Shown piece after piece: positions 8,386 through 18,339 of a DNA stretch of 35,460 nt. Within the stretch, counting starts at the first letter, position 1. Every line of letters begins with the position of its first letter. Made by a program: the position numbers and the translations under genes. A model generated the notes under the pieces. That model had not been told where the DNA came from and ran no database searches. It saw only the letters and a program-made list of their open reading frames with translations. The DNA lies in the NCBI GenBank assembly GCA_023231475.1, contig JALJEE010000757.1, positions 1 through 35,460 on the forward strand. Reading direction: 5' to 3'. This stretch comes from Seison nebaliae (Eukaryota > Rotifera > Pararotatoria > Seisonacea > Seisonidae).

Positions 8386-11300
8386 TTAATTAATTAAATT
8401 ACAATAGATTAATGTGATTAATTCATTCAAATGATTGTAAATGGATAGGAATACTTTACAATCAGGTGACATTTCCATGGATTCTCTAAGGGATTTACAT
8501 TCATTTAAGATTGTCCCCAATTCTTTTCGATCTTTCGAATCCGTTTCAATCATATGATTTATTTTCAATTGTAATTTGATGAAGTCTTGATATATCTTCT
8601 TAGCCGAATGTTCAATCTCCAAATTATTAAATAAACTTTCGAATTCCATCGGATAATAAAGAACTTCTCTCGATTGATGACTTGCTAGATAAGTGAAGAG
8701 AGTTTTTTCTGCTTCCTTCCTCCTCCCCAAACTGAGAAGCAAACGAAATTGTAGAATAATCTTTCGACAATTCTTCTTCATCTCCAAATCGGGATAATTT
8801 TGAGTACAATCCAAATTTTCTTTTTCGAACAAATTGGCGAGATGTGTTTGAAATTTCTCATTCTCTTTCACATATAACTGCAAAGTTTGATGATTCTCTT
8901 CATAGAATAGAAGATATTCGTCAACCGATTTAATATTTTCACACAATAAATCATTAATTTTTTCATTTCTCAATTTTGAATCAAGAATAAAATTTAGTAG
9001 AAAATAATCATTCTTCCAATTCGAACAACACTCCGATTTTGTTTGAATAAGATTCTCAATAAATTTCGTACCATCATTCGTTCCCAATTTATAAGACGAC
9101 AACCAAAGGAACAAATTCTCTTCGAATGTCAACGATTGTGTTGGATGAAAAATCATCGGAAAAGTATTGGGGGACAAATTCATTCGTCCCATAAAAAATG
9201 TTTGACGGAATCGACAGTTCAATACACCAACATCGTCTGTCGACTGAATCATATCCTCATCAGATTCACCTCCTTTGTAAACATAATATATCAATTGTTT
9301 AAAAAAATGATTCACTTCCTTCAATTCGATGATTTCAATAATTTGTCTGATGGTTTTACTTGTGTTTTCTGATTGTTTTGCAATTTCTAAAAAACTCGCA
9401 TCCGAATCTAAAGTAGCGAGAGCCAAAGTATATTGATTCTCTTCCAATAATAATTCTCTCATTTTCAAAATATTTTCTAATAAATTTGAATTGATACCTA
9501 ATTCCTGAGAATATTCTTGTAACCATTCGACTAATTCATTAGGAGTCGAATTAATCACCTCATAAAATTCAATAAACATTTTCAATTTCCTATTTCCCAA
9601 TTGTTTTGCCAGTTCATCCACATTTCTCACTTCCAATGAACATTCGCCATTTTCTGTAAATTCTTTTACTTTTTCCATCATGTCATCTTGGAATGAATAA
9701 GAACTGAAATGTTCTACTTCGAATATCCAGGAACCTGTAGACGGAATATATTCCATAAATTTTCCATGAATCTTTTCCGTCGATCTCTTCAATTTCTCCG
9801 AGAAAAATAAATTCCTCAATTGCTGCTCGTCAGTGATGGGCTCTCTCGTCATTTTATTCAACGGCCAAACGTTGTGCAGTGTGACGATGGCAGGTCGATT
9901 AAGACCTTCACCAACTTCCGGTTTTCGAACTAAATCCTGATTTGTGTAAAGTGAAACAGATCGATGGTCAATTTTCACAATAACATCCAGATCCAAATCC
10001 TTCAAATTGACCATTCCCAAAAATTTTACTTGTCCATATGTGTGATGTTTGATGATGAAGTTCTCGACGAAACAATCCAAAGTTTCTTTATTAGTCAATC
10101 GATTTAATTGTTTTCCGTCGGGAATAATTGAATATTCCTTTCTTATATTTTTCAATCCACAAATAATTGAATCATTTTCTTCTAATTGGATGTCGACGTA
10201 TTTATTTTGTGAGAAATTCTCTTTTTCATTCTCTGTCTCATCTTTCCTTAACATCATTTGCAAGTGATTAAAATTCTCTTCTGTTAAAATATCGTTTTTT
10301 CCTTTCGATATTTTCTTCCCAACAAAATTATAAGATTTTTCTTCTTCTTCTTCATTATTGTCCACAGGAGTAATTGATGATTCATTTTCTTCTCTCACAA
10401 CCACATTCCCATTATCTAACGATTGACTTCTTTCTCCTACATTTTTATAGAATTTTTTAATAGAAATTTCTCCAAGTTCATTTGTCAAATTATTATCTGG
10501 ACTATTTGCCATTTGATCGTTATAGAAAGAATTTTGTCGTTTCTTTAAGACGGCATCCATCGATTCATCCATCATAGTTAACGATTTCTCGATCGCTTCA
10601 ATATTCAACGAATTGTATGACGTATTTGATATTAATGGTTTACGGAACATATTCGATTTACGAACGCGATTAGCAGCTGCTGAACTGATTTTATTATTCG
10701 ATGAATTCGCTTGATAAATCTCGTTCATTTTCAAATAAGTTTTCTTTGTATCTTTCGATGATTTGTGATTTGACAATGTCTGAAAAAGAAGATCATTCGA
10801 ATTATTAAATTTATTCGAATGTGACGAAACAGATTTAGTTTCACTTTTCTTATTCTCTAAATTCTTCGAGAATATCGATAATCTTCTTTTTTGTGCTTCG
10901 TAGAGAATTGACGCCGTATTCGTCTTATCAGATGTGGTGGCACCAGACGTCGAATGTGAATCATTTAATGAGAGAGAATCATCTTGAATGATTCCATAAG
11001 GATTTGCTTTCATCAATAACATCATCTGAGCTTGAGCTACTTTCTCTTGATTTAATTGATTCAATTGTTGAATGACAATATCAGGAATGGCATTATTCGT
11101 ATTAACTGTATTTCCAGATGTATTAAAAAGTGATGTGCTCCCAAGAACATTATTCCCCATCGAATTATTAGTCGATGTTGTCGATGTATTGAATAATCCA
11201 GTTCCTGTTGTATTCGCATTATTCGTTCCACCAAATAATGATGAGGCTGTCGTAGTTTTCATTCCGAATAAAGACGACGTAGTAGAAGCACCACCAGTCG

Positions 11301-12210
11301 TTCCAGCAGTTGCTGTGGCATTATTCGAAAACGCATTTCCAAATAATGATTTCGAAGTATTCGTTCCCGTATTTGTATTCGATCCAAAAACTGATTTCGA
11401 TCCAAATAATGATGAAGATGATGTGGACGCCGGTTGGTTAGTTGACGGTTGACCAAAAATGGAAGAAGTTCCAGTCGATGTACTACCACCACCGAACAAT
11501 CCACCAGCACTTGTTGATGTTGACGTTTTATTTCCAAATAAAGAATTGGTAGTACCAAATAAACCAGATGATGACGATGTAGTTGCTGAGGTGGTTAGAG
11601 CCATTGATGATGTACCGGTTGAACCAAATAAACCACCAGTCGATTGTTTCGTACCAAACAAAGAACCAGTTTTTGTATTGCTCAATGAGAGACTGTTACT
11701 CGTTCCCAAAGGAAATTTATTTGTCGTTTGTGTTCCAAACAAACTGCCGCTCGTATTGGTAGTGGTTGATCCAAAAATATTTTTGTTTCCCGTCGTCGTC
11801 GATAATGAACTGGAAGTAGAAAACAAACTATTCGATTTCCCACCGAAAAGTGACGATCCCATCGAAGTACCAGCATTAGGAGTCGATTGAGAACTGAACA
11901 ACGTACCAGCACTATTTCCGGTAGTCGTTCCGTTTTGCTTATTCTTCATAATCTCATAATCTTCCAATCTCAACTCTTCGAGACATTTATTCTCGAATTG
12001 ATTCATTCCGGTAATCGAAATGATTTTTGTCGAATTCGCAAAACGAGCGTTAGGCTCACTGAACGAAGTGACTTGATATGGGACATTGTGAGTCCCGCGA
12101 GTTCCATTCGTCATTGACATACCATTGGATGACGACGAATTGCCACCGAACAGATTGGATGAATTACCAGAAGAAGAGAATAAACTCTTCGAACCAAACG
12201 AACTGAACAT
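8386..12210 (-). CDS. Nup98-96: Nuclear pore complex protein Nup98-Nup96 precursor
   Basis: A single exon of 1274 codons from the ATG at 12210. Residues about 43-92 form a GLEBS-type Rae1/Gle2-binding motif (the CLEELRLEDYE core is close to the family consensus). Residues about 100-370 are a Ser/Thr/Asn-rich domain packed with GLFG, SLFG and other FG repeats, the phase that binds transport receptors. A low-complexity linker leads to the autoproteolytic domain (about 690-835), which ends at His834-Phe-Ser836 followed by SYSF. In this family the precursor cleaves itself between Phe and Ser to give Nup98 and Nup96. The Nup96 half is helical, as expected for a scaffold nucleoporin, but is only about 439 residues, roughly half the usual size. 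The GLEBS motif also lies unusually close to the N-terminus, before most FG repeats. No intron signals extending the ORF were found at its 3' end. Confidence 0.95.
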   Translation of the reverse strand: MFSSFGSKSLFSSSGNSSNLFGGNSSSSNGMSMTNGTRGTHNVPYQVTSFSEPNARFANSTKIISITGMNQFENKCLEELRLEDYEIMKNKQNGTTTGNSAGTLFSSQSTPNAGTSMGSSLFGGKSNSLFSTSSSLSTTTGNKNIFGSTTTNTSGSLFGTQTTNKFPLGTSNSLSLSNTKTGSLFGTKQSTGGLFGSTGTSSMALTTSATTSSSSGLFGTTNSLFGNKTSTSTSAGGLFGGGSTSTGTSSIFGQPSTNQPASTSSSSLFGSKSVFGSNTNTGTNTSKSLFGNAFSNNATATAGTTGGASTTSSLFGMKTTTASSLFGGTNNANTTGTGLFNTSTTSTNNSMGNNVLGSTSLFNTSGNTVNTNNAIPDIVIQQLNQLNQEKVAQAQMMLLMKANPYGIIQDDSLSLNDSHSTSGATTSDKTNTASILYEAQKRRLSIFSKNLENKKSETKSVSSHSNKFNNSNDLLFQTLSNHKSSKDTKKTYLKMNEIYQANSSNNKISSAAANRVRKSNMFRKPLISNTSYNSLNIEAIEKSLTMMDESMDAVLKKRQNSFYNDQMANSPDNNLTNELGEISIKKFYKNVGERSQSLDNGNVVVREENESSITPVDNNEEEEEKSYNFVGKKISKGKNDILTEENFNHLQMMLRKDETENEKENFSQNKYVDIQLEENDSIICGLKNIRKEYSIIPDGKQLNRLTNKETLDCFVENFIIKHHTYGQVKFLGMVNLKDLDLDVIVKIDHRSVSLYTNQDLVRKPEVGEGLNRPAIVTLHNVWPLNKMTREPITDEQQLRNLFFSEKLKRSTEKIHGKFMEYIPSTGSWIFEVEHFSSYSFQDDMMEKVKEFTENGECSLEVRNVDELAKQLGNRKLKMFIEFYEVINSTPNELVEWLQEYSQELGINSNLLENILKMRELLLEENQYTLALATLDSDASFLEIAKQSENTSKTIRQIIEIIELKEVNHFFKQLIYYVYKGGESDEDMIQSTDDVGVLNCRFRQTFFMGRMNLSPNTFPMIFHPTQSLTFEENLFLWLSSYKLGTNDGTKFIENLIQTKSECCSNWKNDYFLLNFILDSKLRNEKINDLLCENIKSVDEYLLFYEENHQTLQLYVKENEKFQTHLANLFEKENLDCTQNYPDLEMKKNCRKIILQFRLLLSLGRRKEAEKTLFTYLASHQSREVLYYPMEFESLFNNLEIEHSAKKIYQDFIKLQLKINHMIETDSKDRKELGTILNECKSLRESMEMSPDCKVFLSIYNHLNELITLIYCNLIN

Positions 12211-12788
12211 TATGAGAAACGGAATAAAATAAATCTATTCTCTTTGGCAATTAGCGTCGAAGACAGAATGTAAAACAAATTCGTTTAATTTTACAAAAGT
12301 TAATTTATTAAATTTCGTCACATTTTTTTATAACGTTCTACCAATCAGGATATTTAAGTAATTTCTAATAATTTCCTAATTTAAATGTTAAGCTCCAACA
12401 TTATTTTCATTGCGACAGTTTGATAATTAATTTCTTCGACCATATATCTACGGGTTTAAAAAAATTGTCAATTGGAATTTTTGGCTTTCTTCCGATTTGA
12501 AAATTCCTCCTAAAATTCATGCAATATTAACTATAATAATAAATGAGGAACTTATAATTAAATACAATTTACTTACAATATTGAAATTGTTAATAAGTTG
12601 AGAATAATACGTAATGAAGTTACATAATTAATTTTTGTCAGAAGATGAAGTCTTTCTAGAATTACGGATTCTGATAAGCTTATATAACTATTGTCTTTAA
12701 AATTGAAGCTTATTATTTCGAATGGTATCTTTATTGTCGTCATTTAATTAAAATTTTTACAAAACTTTATCTTTTAGTAATTTTATTT
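12211..12788. other. Intergenic region upstream of Nup98-96
   Basis: AT-rich, with no ORF or RNA gene seen. It should hold the Nup98-96 promoter and the 3' end of the RING-PHD gene, whose likely poly(A) signal (minus-strand AATAAA) sits directly after its stop at 12787-12782. Confidence 0.5.
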
Positions 12789-14408
12789 TTATCTTCGTAT
12801 GTTCATTGATCCATCACGACACGTTTCATAAGTCAATCTTGAAGATGTTACTGTACTGATTTCATCCAACATTTCTCGAATATTTGTTCGTCGTTGTATC
12901 AACGAACGAGTTACTATGGGTGAACGTGTGAGGGCTGGAGAATTTATAGGATGACTTTGAGCATTTCTATAAAAATTCAAATTTATCTCACGATTCTGTT
13001 GACGTACCAATGCTCGATCTCGATTCACGAGCTGTCTCGTAATAACACGATTGGTAGAAATGCGATTTGTTGTCACTCCAACGTTTGAGGTTGTCGTTCT
13101 TGGTCTCCTTAATGTCATTCCCATGGAAGTCATTCTTTGTTGACTATTAGTTGAATTTACTGCCGTGACAGGTCTACTTCTTCTGGTTGTGCGTCTTCTT
13201 GTGGTTGTTGGTCGTTGGACTCTTCTCCTCCTTCGAACAGTTCGTCTTTGAGACGTCCGAAGAGTAGTTCTCCTTCGCCTCCTTGGTCTACTTGCAGTTC
13301 GTCTGCTAACACTAATCTGACTCAATGTACCACCGTTAAGTCGTCGAGCTAAGACAGGTAAAATTCTTCGATTTCTTGTTATTCCATTTCTATTTTGACT
13401 TCTTGTTCGTCGAGCAATTGGAGTAGTCGATTGAAGAGGCAAATTAGTTGATGTCGTCAGAGTCGTTTCATTCCCGATTGTTATATTCATTCTCGATAAA
13501 TTATTATCACTTCCACTCGATATTCGTCTTCGTTTAACGAGCTCCCTCCTTCTTCTCTGAACCGGATTTTCAATATCGGACGAAGACGAACTTGATGATG
13601 TAGATGATGATGTAGATGATGTAGATGATGAAGATGATGATGATGATGATGAAGATATGGATGATGAATCGCTTAATGAACCATCATTTATTGAATCAGT
13701 AGTATTATTATCGTTTGACGAAGACATTTCTGATGATGAGATTCGTAGTCTGGTACGTCTTTCATTAATTTCAAGGATGGGAGGAAGAAATTCACTAAAA
13801 ATATCATCAATTCTCGTTCGACTTCTGGTGGAAACGTTCGATCGATTTAATTCTGCTTCTGTAAGTTGAAAAGACACGTCTTGATCCTCTTCGTCATCAT
13901 TCGAACTCGGATAATCACAATGATGACAAACCCATGGAATTCGACTATTCCTTCGATGTCGAGTGCATGTTCTGTGCACAGTGAAATCACATAATCCACA
14001 TGAAACAGTTTCTTGCCCTTCACGAATGGGAGTGTTACAAATTTCACAAAAATCATCTTCATTGTCTTCATCTCGTTTATCAATCGGTATTACTTCGATC
14101 TGAAAGAGAGTTCATTCTAAGATCAACAAATAATATTAACCGAGTCCAAATATTTGCGTTCGATCAGATCGTAAATTCTCAATCGACTAATTGGCAGTCT
14201 ATCCAGTGGACAAGTACTGGCAACCTATAAGTGAAGATTTCACGTTTCTTAATCAAGTACTATATCAATCAAACGCATTAACTTTCGTCCACTGAATAAT
14301 GCAAGATCGACAGAATTGATGTTGGCACTCCACCGGAGTGGCAACTATATGACGGATTTCATCCACACAAATTGGGCAATTCTCTTCAACTGTTACCTCT
14401 TCGCTCAT
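12789..14408 (-). CDS. PHRF1: PHRF1-like RING and PHD finger protein
   Basis: Three exons (14408-14283, 14224-14141, 14099-12789; introns 58 and 41 bp) encode 506 residues. A RING finger occupies residues 11-50 (C11, C14, C28, H30, C33, C36, C47). Its last ligand position is Asp in CPLD, a variation also known in PHRF1-type RINGs (CPVD). A PHD finger follows directly at 88-131 (C88, C91, C104, C107, H112, C115, C128, C131). The rest is a long Ser-rich stretch (a pure Ser run near 13600) and Arg-rich segments resembling RS domains (RRRRR-type patches, RTRSQNR). The RING-then-PHD order with a basic Arg/Ser tail is the PHRF1 layout; those proteins are nuclear ubiquitin ligases linked to histone reading, transcription and splicing. 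This copy is much shorter than vertebrate PHRF1. A TOPORS-like protein is the alternative for the RING alone. Confidence 0.8.
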
Positions 14409-14652
14409 CGTCCAAATGAAGAAAATGAAAGAGTTGGAGAAAATTAATGAAACTTAAAATAGTTAACGAAATGAATATAATAAAATAAAGCTTAAAATTT
14501 ATGATTTTAATTATTTTTGTCTAAATTTTTTTTTCAAAAAAAAGTTACTCAATTTAACTAAATTCAAAAATTTAGGCTCGCCTTATTTCATGTTTATTGC
14601 TATTATTTAATACTATAACTATTTATTCTACGTCATTTATTGTCGATTGTTC
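14409..14652. promoter_or_regulatory. Shared divergent promoter region, RING-PHD gene and COG8
   Basis: Only 244 bp separate the two start codons, which point away from each other. The stretch is AT-rich without a clear TATA element. Position alone makes it the likely bidirectional promoter. Confidence 0.5.
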
Positions 14653-16506
14653 ATGGACATGAAGAGTCATTATGGAACGATCGAATTTAAACTTCAACAG
14701 GAATTGATCGAAGATGTTGAATTGAACGCGAAAGATTTAGACATTGTCCTCAAATATTTAGATGAATTGAATAAATGTTCAGTTAAGGAACTTCACGAGA
14801 GAACTGGAAGAATCGAGAAAGAAAAGAATCTACTTCTCCAACGAATACATCAATTAGCGTCAATTCATTATCGTTCGTTCGTAGACAGTGCTCAATCAAC
14901 TAAATTAGTAACTAATGAATATGAAAAGTTGATAAATGATCAATTTGATGAGATTAAATCGAATGAAATGCAATTGTTCGAAGAAACATTGAAAAAAACA
15001 GAAATTGGACTCTTATCAACACAGAAGAAGAAATTGACGGAATTATTGTTCGATTCTGATAAGTTGTTCATTTTGGTTCGAGATCTCAATGACATTTTTA
15101 ATTTAATTAATTTGTGTGTGAGAAATTATCGATTTGACGAGATGTTCGATTTGATTAATTATCTGTCAATGAACATTCTAAAACAAAATCCAGAAAATAT
15201 CGTTTCCAAACATCTTAGAAAGATCATCGACAAATCGTTAAATTTTGCCGCTTTCACCGTGATACAACGATTAGCATCGCCACAATTATCTCTGTCTGAT
15301 TCGTTAAGGAATATTTCACTTTTATCACAATTGAATATGGGTGATGACGAATATCGTCGTCGATTAGTTTTACAGACGAAAACATGTACGTTCCTCAATC
15401 GAATTCAAATGATCGAAAACGTTAAATTGAAATCACATTTCATTGAAGAGATCCGTATGATAATTCATTCAATTTTCACTCATTATAAAGTTTTGTTCGC
15501 TACTTCCACTTCCAATTTAGATCAGGATAAGAAGAAAACAATCAATGAATCAAATGACGAGTCGCTCAATATTCTACTGAACGAATCGTCGTGTTTTTTT
15601 GAAGAAGAAATTATAAAAGATGAGAAGAAAGATATCGTTTTCGCTTCGTGGATGTTTGAATTCTTAGGAACGTTTCTGATCGATCCTCATCTGCATAAAT
15701 TATTGGTGAACGATAACGAGTTCGTTCCGTTGAATGATCTCTGCTATTTGAATTCATCACTGGGACGAATTGGTTTCGATCTCAGTCTCATTACCATGGC
15801 AACAGTCGAACATCAATTCAAAGTGAAGACGAAGGAAATTATTCAGAAAGCTAAATCTGATATAGATTCATATCTTCTTCGAAACAAAAATGAAGATCCA
15901 GGAGAATCGGAAAATCGGTTTAAGAATCCAAACATAACTATCGAATCATTTCCTCTTCTCGATAATAAGAATTTGGTTTTCTCATCACTAATACAGAAAA
16001 AGAACGTTTCCTTAACATTCCAATCAAAGAAATTAACGAATCAATTATTTGGTAAATATCAGATCAATGACGAAGAGATGCAACTCATATCCCAAAATAT
16101 ACCTCTTGCCATATATTTCAATATGATTAGTTGTCTCTTCAATCATTATCGACATTTACCCACATATCGACTCATTCCTTTCTTAAACGAACAAATTACC
16201 GAAGTCACCAAACATCTAATTTCTTCTTTCTCCAATAAATGGACTGATGATCGATTATCTTCTCTCATTCTCTCCATTATATCAACAATGCAACTGAGTC
16301 TCATTAACTTGACCATTTTGGGAGATGATATCTCTTCTTCTAAATTCAACACGGATCATTTACAGGAATATGAGCTTCTGTTATTAACTTCAATAAAACA
16401 ATTATCCTCCTTTGTAAATTTATCATCGATTCCATTCTGGTCACTCAAAAGTCTAATGGATCGCTCATTCAATTTACATTCGTCCATTCAACCAATCTTC
16501 TCCTGA
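14653..16506 (+). CDS. COG8: Conserved oligomeric Golgi complex subunit 8 (Dor1 family)
   Basis: A single exon of 617 codons. The frame is open from 14647, but the first ATG is at 14653. The N-terminal part matches the Dor1/COG8 pattern: a YLDEL segment, a region of paired helices, then LASIHYRSFV (the family has a conserved LA-x-x-HYxxF block) and a downstream helical region with CVRNYRFDEMFDLI, QRLASPQLSL and a basic-then-charged helix. The total length is close to that of animal COG8 (about 610 residues). COG8 belongs to lobe B of the COG tether, which captures retrograde vesicles at the Golgi. The C-terminal third is more diverged but remains helical. AATAAA at 16594-16599 is a plausible poly(A) signal, about 90 bp past the stop. 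It is divergently paired with the RING-PHD gene. Confidence 0.88.
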   Translation: MDMKSHYGTIEFKLQQELIEDVELNAKDLDIVLKYLDELNKCSVKELHERTGRIEKEKNLLLQRIHQLASIHYRSFVDSAQSTKLVTNEYEKLINDQFDEIKSNEMQLFEETLKKTEIGLLSTQKKKLTELLFDSDKLFILVRDLNDIFNLINLCVRNYRFDEMFDLINYLSMNILKQNPENIVSKHLRKIIDKSLNFAAFTVIQRLASPQLSLSDSLRNISLLSQLNMGDDEYRRRLVLQTKTCTFLNRIQMIENVKLKSHFIEEIRMIIHSIFTHYKVLFATSTSNLDQDKKKTINESNDESLNILLNESSCFFEEEIIKDEKKDIVFASWMFEFLGTFLIDPHLHKLLVNDNEFVPLNDLCYLNSSLGRIGFDLSLITMATVEHQFKVKTKEIIQKAKSDIDSYLLRNKNEDPGESENRFKNPNITIESFPLLDNKNLVFSSLIQKKNVSLTFQSKKLTNQLFGKYQINDEEMQLISQNIPLAIYFNMISCLFNHYRHLPTYRLIPFLNEQITEVTKHLISSFSNKWTDDRLSSLILSIISTMQLSLINLTILGDDISSSKFNTDHLQEYELLLLTSIKQLSSFVNLSSIPFWSLKSLMDRSFNLHSSIQPIFS

Positions 16507-16993
16507 ATCATCATTATTATCGCTAAATTTATTCATTAATTATTTAACATCCACTTTATTTCAATGATAAACCCGATTCTCGATTTTTTCCAGAATAAAT
16601 TAATTTAATTCCCGATTTAGCTTCATTATAAAAACTTTAATGTTTTATGAACAATACAAAAATCGTCCAATAAAATTCTTTGCATTGATTACCAATTTAC
16701 TTTGTCATTATATCATTGTTATTAGGAGTATTCACAGATGGAGTGAAGAAAAGAATAAGAAAGGAAGAAATTGAAAAAGAAAAAAAGATTATCAATGCAG
16801 TAAAAAATTTCGACATTCACAATCTAGAAGAATTCTTTTGTAAAATATATTCAATTTTCAACTTTGATTTGTAAGATATTATTTTGTATATAAAATTATT
16901 TTCTTTGTTTAGTAGTTTTTTAATTTGTTACATAATAAATTTTTGTTCTTATAATGTCTTTCTTCAACTCTATTTTCTTAAAAAATTTGACTT
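16507..16993. other. 3' flank of COG8 with a short Lys-rich open frame
   Basis: It holds the COG8 poly(A) signal. On the plus strand, about 16690-16873 is open for some 60 codons: hydrophobic (FVIISLLLGVF), then Lys/Glu-rich (KKRIRKEEIEKEKK). There is no ATG, so it is at best a last exon or a remnant. Nothing else was seen. Confidence 0.3.
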
Positions 16994-17260
16994 TAGAGTG
17001 ATTTCCTCTCCGAAATGGAGTTAATATATGATTTTAGAGTGAATTCCTCTCCGAAATCTAATAAAGTGGGTGAATTCCTCTCCGATATCGATCTAAATAG
17101 TGCATTCCTCTCCGAAATGGACTTCTCACTATTTTGAGCGTGAATTCCTCTCCGAAATCGAAGAATCAGCGTGAATTCCTCTCCGAAATTTTGGGTGAAT
17201 TCCTCTCCGAAAACAAATAAGAGGGTGAATCAAAACACAGGGCGAATACTGCTCCGCGAC
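16994..17260 (-). repeat. Minisatellite block A (GGAGAGGAATTCACC type)
   Basis: Seven good copies and one or two decayed copies of the core CGGAGAGGAATTCAC (minus strand) occur with spacers of variable length. Each good copy but two keeps an internal GAATTC. The array begins where the coding remnant of the adjacent reverse transcriptase ends; its last codons read through the repeat as SERNSP. The same unit forms block B at 32363-32798 on the opposite strand. Confidence 0.9.
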
Positions 17261-18133
17261 CCAAGTATCGTTCCACTAAGAGAAGTGGCAAAGGTTTCAG
17301 ACCGCTAACATGAAACAATAATGCTCTATTAAAAGGCTTGCCACATCCGAGTAACATACTTACTGCTCGGTTATATGCTCGATCGAGGGAAAGTAATGAT
17401 TTCCGTGTGTTCGATAAGGAGACGGCGAGATCATAGAATTCACAACAAAACGTTACAAACCAACGAAGCTTCAAAGTAATGGAGAAGAATTTACAACGAG
17501 GCGAACGAGGCAACGAATTTACAAAAGAATAAAACATTCTAAGAAATTTGCATCGTATCTTATCCAGAAATTCAATTTCTTTTGCAACCAATTTTTTCAA
17601 TTCACTGCTGGCAGGAAAATAGGAGATGTTGGTGAGAATTTTTGATTTCGAGTCATTGCACACTATACATCTCTCACATAAACGTAATTTTACTAATCGG
17701 ATGATGGATAAAGATTGCATAGCATTATTTGCGCATATCACCATATCATCTGCATAAGCATAAAGAGCTGGAAATGAATGATTCAACATTGAGAAAGAAT
17801 AGAGATTATTTACTTCACATAGAATTTCATCGATGATTTTGCCGAAAATCCAGGGAGCAAGAATTTAACCCTGTCTTTATTAATCGGAAAAAAATCAGAA
17901 CTCACCAAATTCAACTTGATGATACCATAAGAATTAGTGAATATTTGATTAATGAAGGAAATAGATTGATCATCTAATCCAGCGTCGTATAACACTCTCG
18001 TACCATGACACATGCTCGCCGAGTGGAATGCTTTCGAAGCGTCAATAAAATAGAACATGAATTTCGAGTTGACGGAATGACTGAAGGAAATAAATGTAAG
18101 CGTGCTGAATATCCCTACTTCGTTAATTTTCAA
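17166..18133 (-). pseudogene. Non-LTR retrotransposon reverse transcriptase remnant
   Basis: Two minus-strand frames together cover part of a reverse transcriptase. The upstream frame (18133-17810) has the first catalytic motif region, FIDASKAF. The downstream frame, open from about 17870 to 17166, has the core YADDMVIC and a following C-terminal part (thumb-like, basic). The frames are joined by a one-base shift around 17820-17870, where the usual GVKQG-type block is damaged (RVKF). The N-terminal fingers are missing, so the copy is 5'-truncated as is common for non-LTR elements. The 3' end merges with minisatellite block A. It is non-functional as read. The clade (Jockey, CR1, R1 or other) cannot be set from this fragment. 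Confidence 0.85.
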
Positions 18134-18339
18134 TGAGGAAAAACCCCTTAAAATCTCATTTTTCTCTTCAATTTTTTTTTTCGGGGGGGGAAAGTAATTC
18201 GGGGTGAAAGTAACAGCATCAAAATTATATTTTATTTTTTAATGTATTTGGACTTGAATTACAAAAAGTTAATAGTTATTATCATTTGGAATTATTTTAG
18301 AGTTATGTCGAGGAACTTTCCTTGAGATTGATCATAATG
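18134..18339. other. 3' flank of apolipophorin gene
   Basis: It contains a T10 followed by C and G9 tract at about 18171-18190. A minus-strand AATAAA at 18236-18231, about 100 nt after the apolipophorin stop, is the likely poly(A) signal. No gene was seen. Confidence 0.5.

Noticed and set aside
11072-11890. Plus-strand ORFs rich in Val, Pro, Asn and Asp
   Set aside because: They are the antisense of the Nup98 FG-repeat region, whose simple codon use keeps other frames open.
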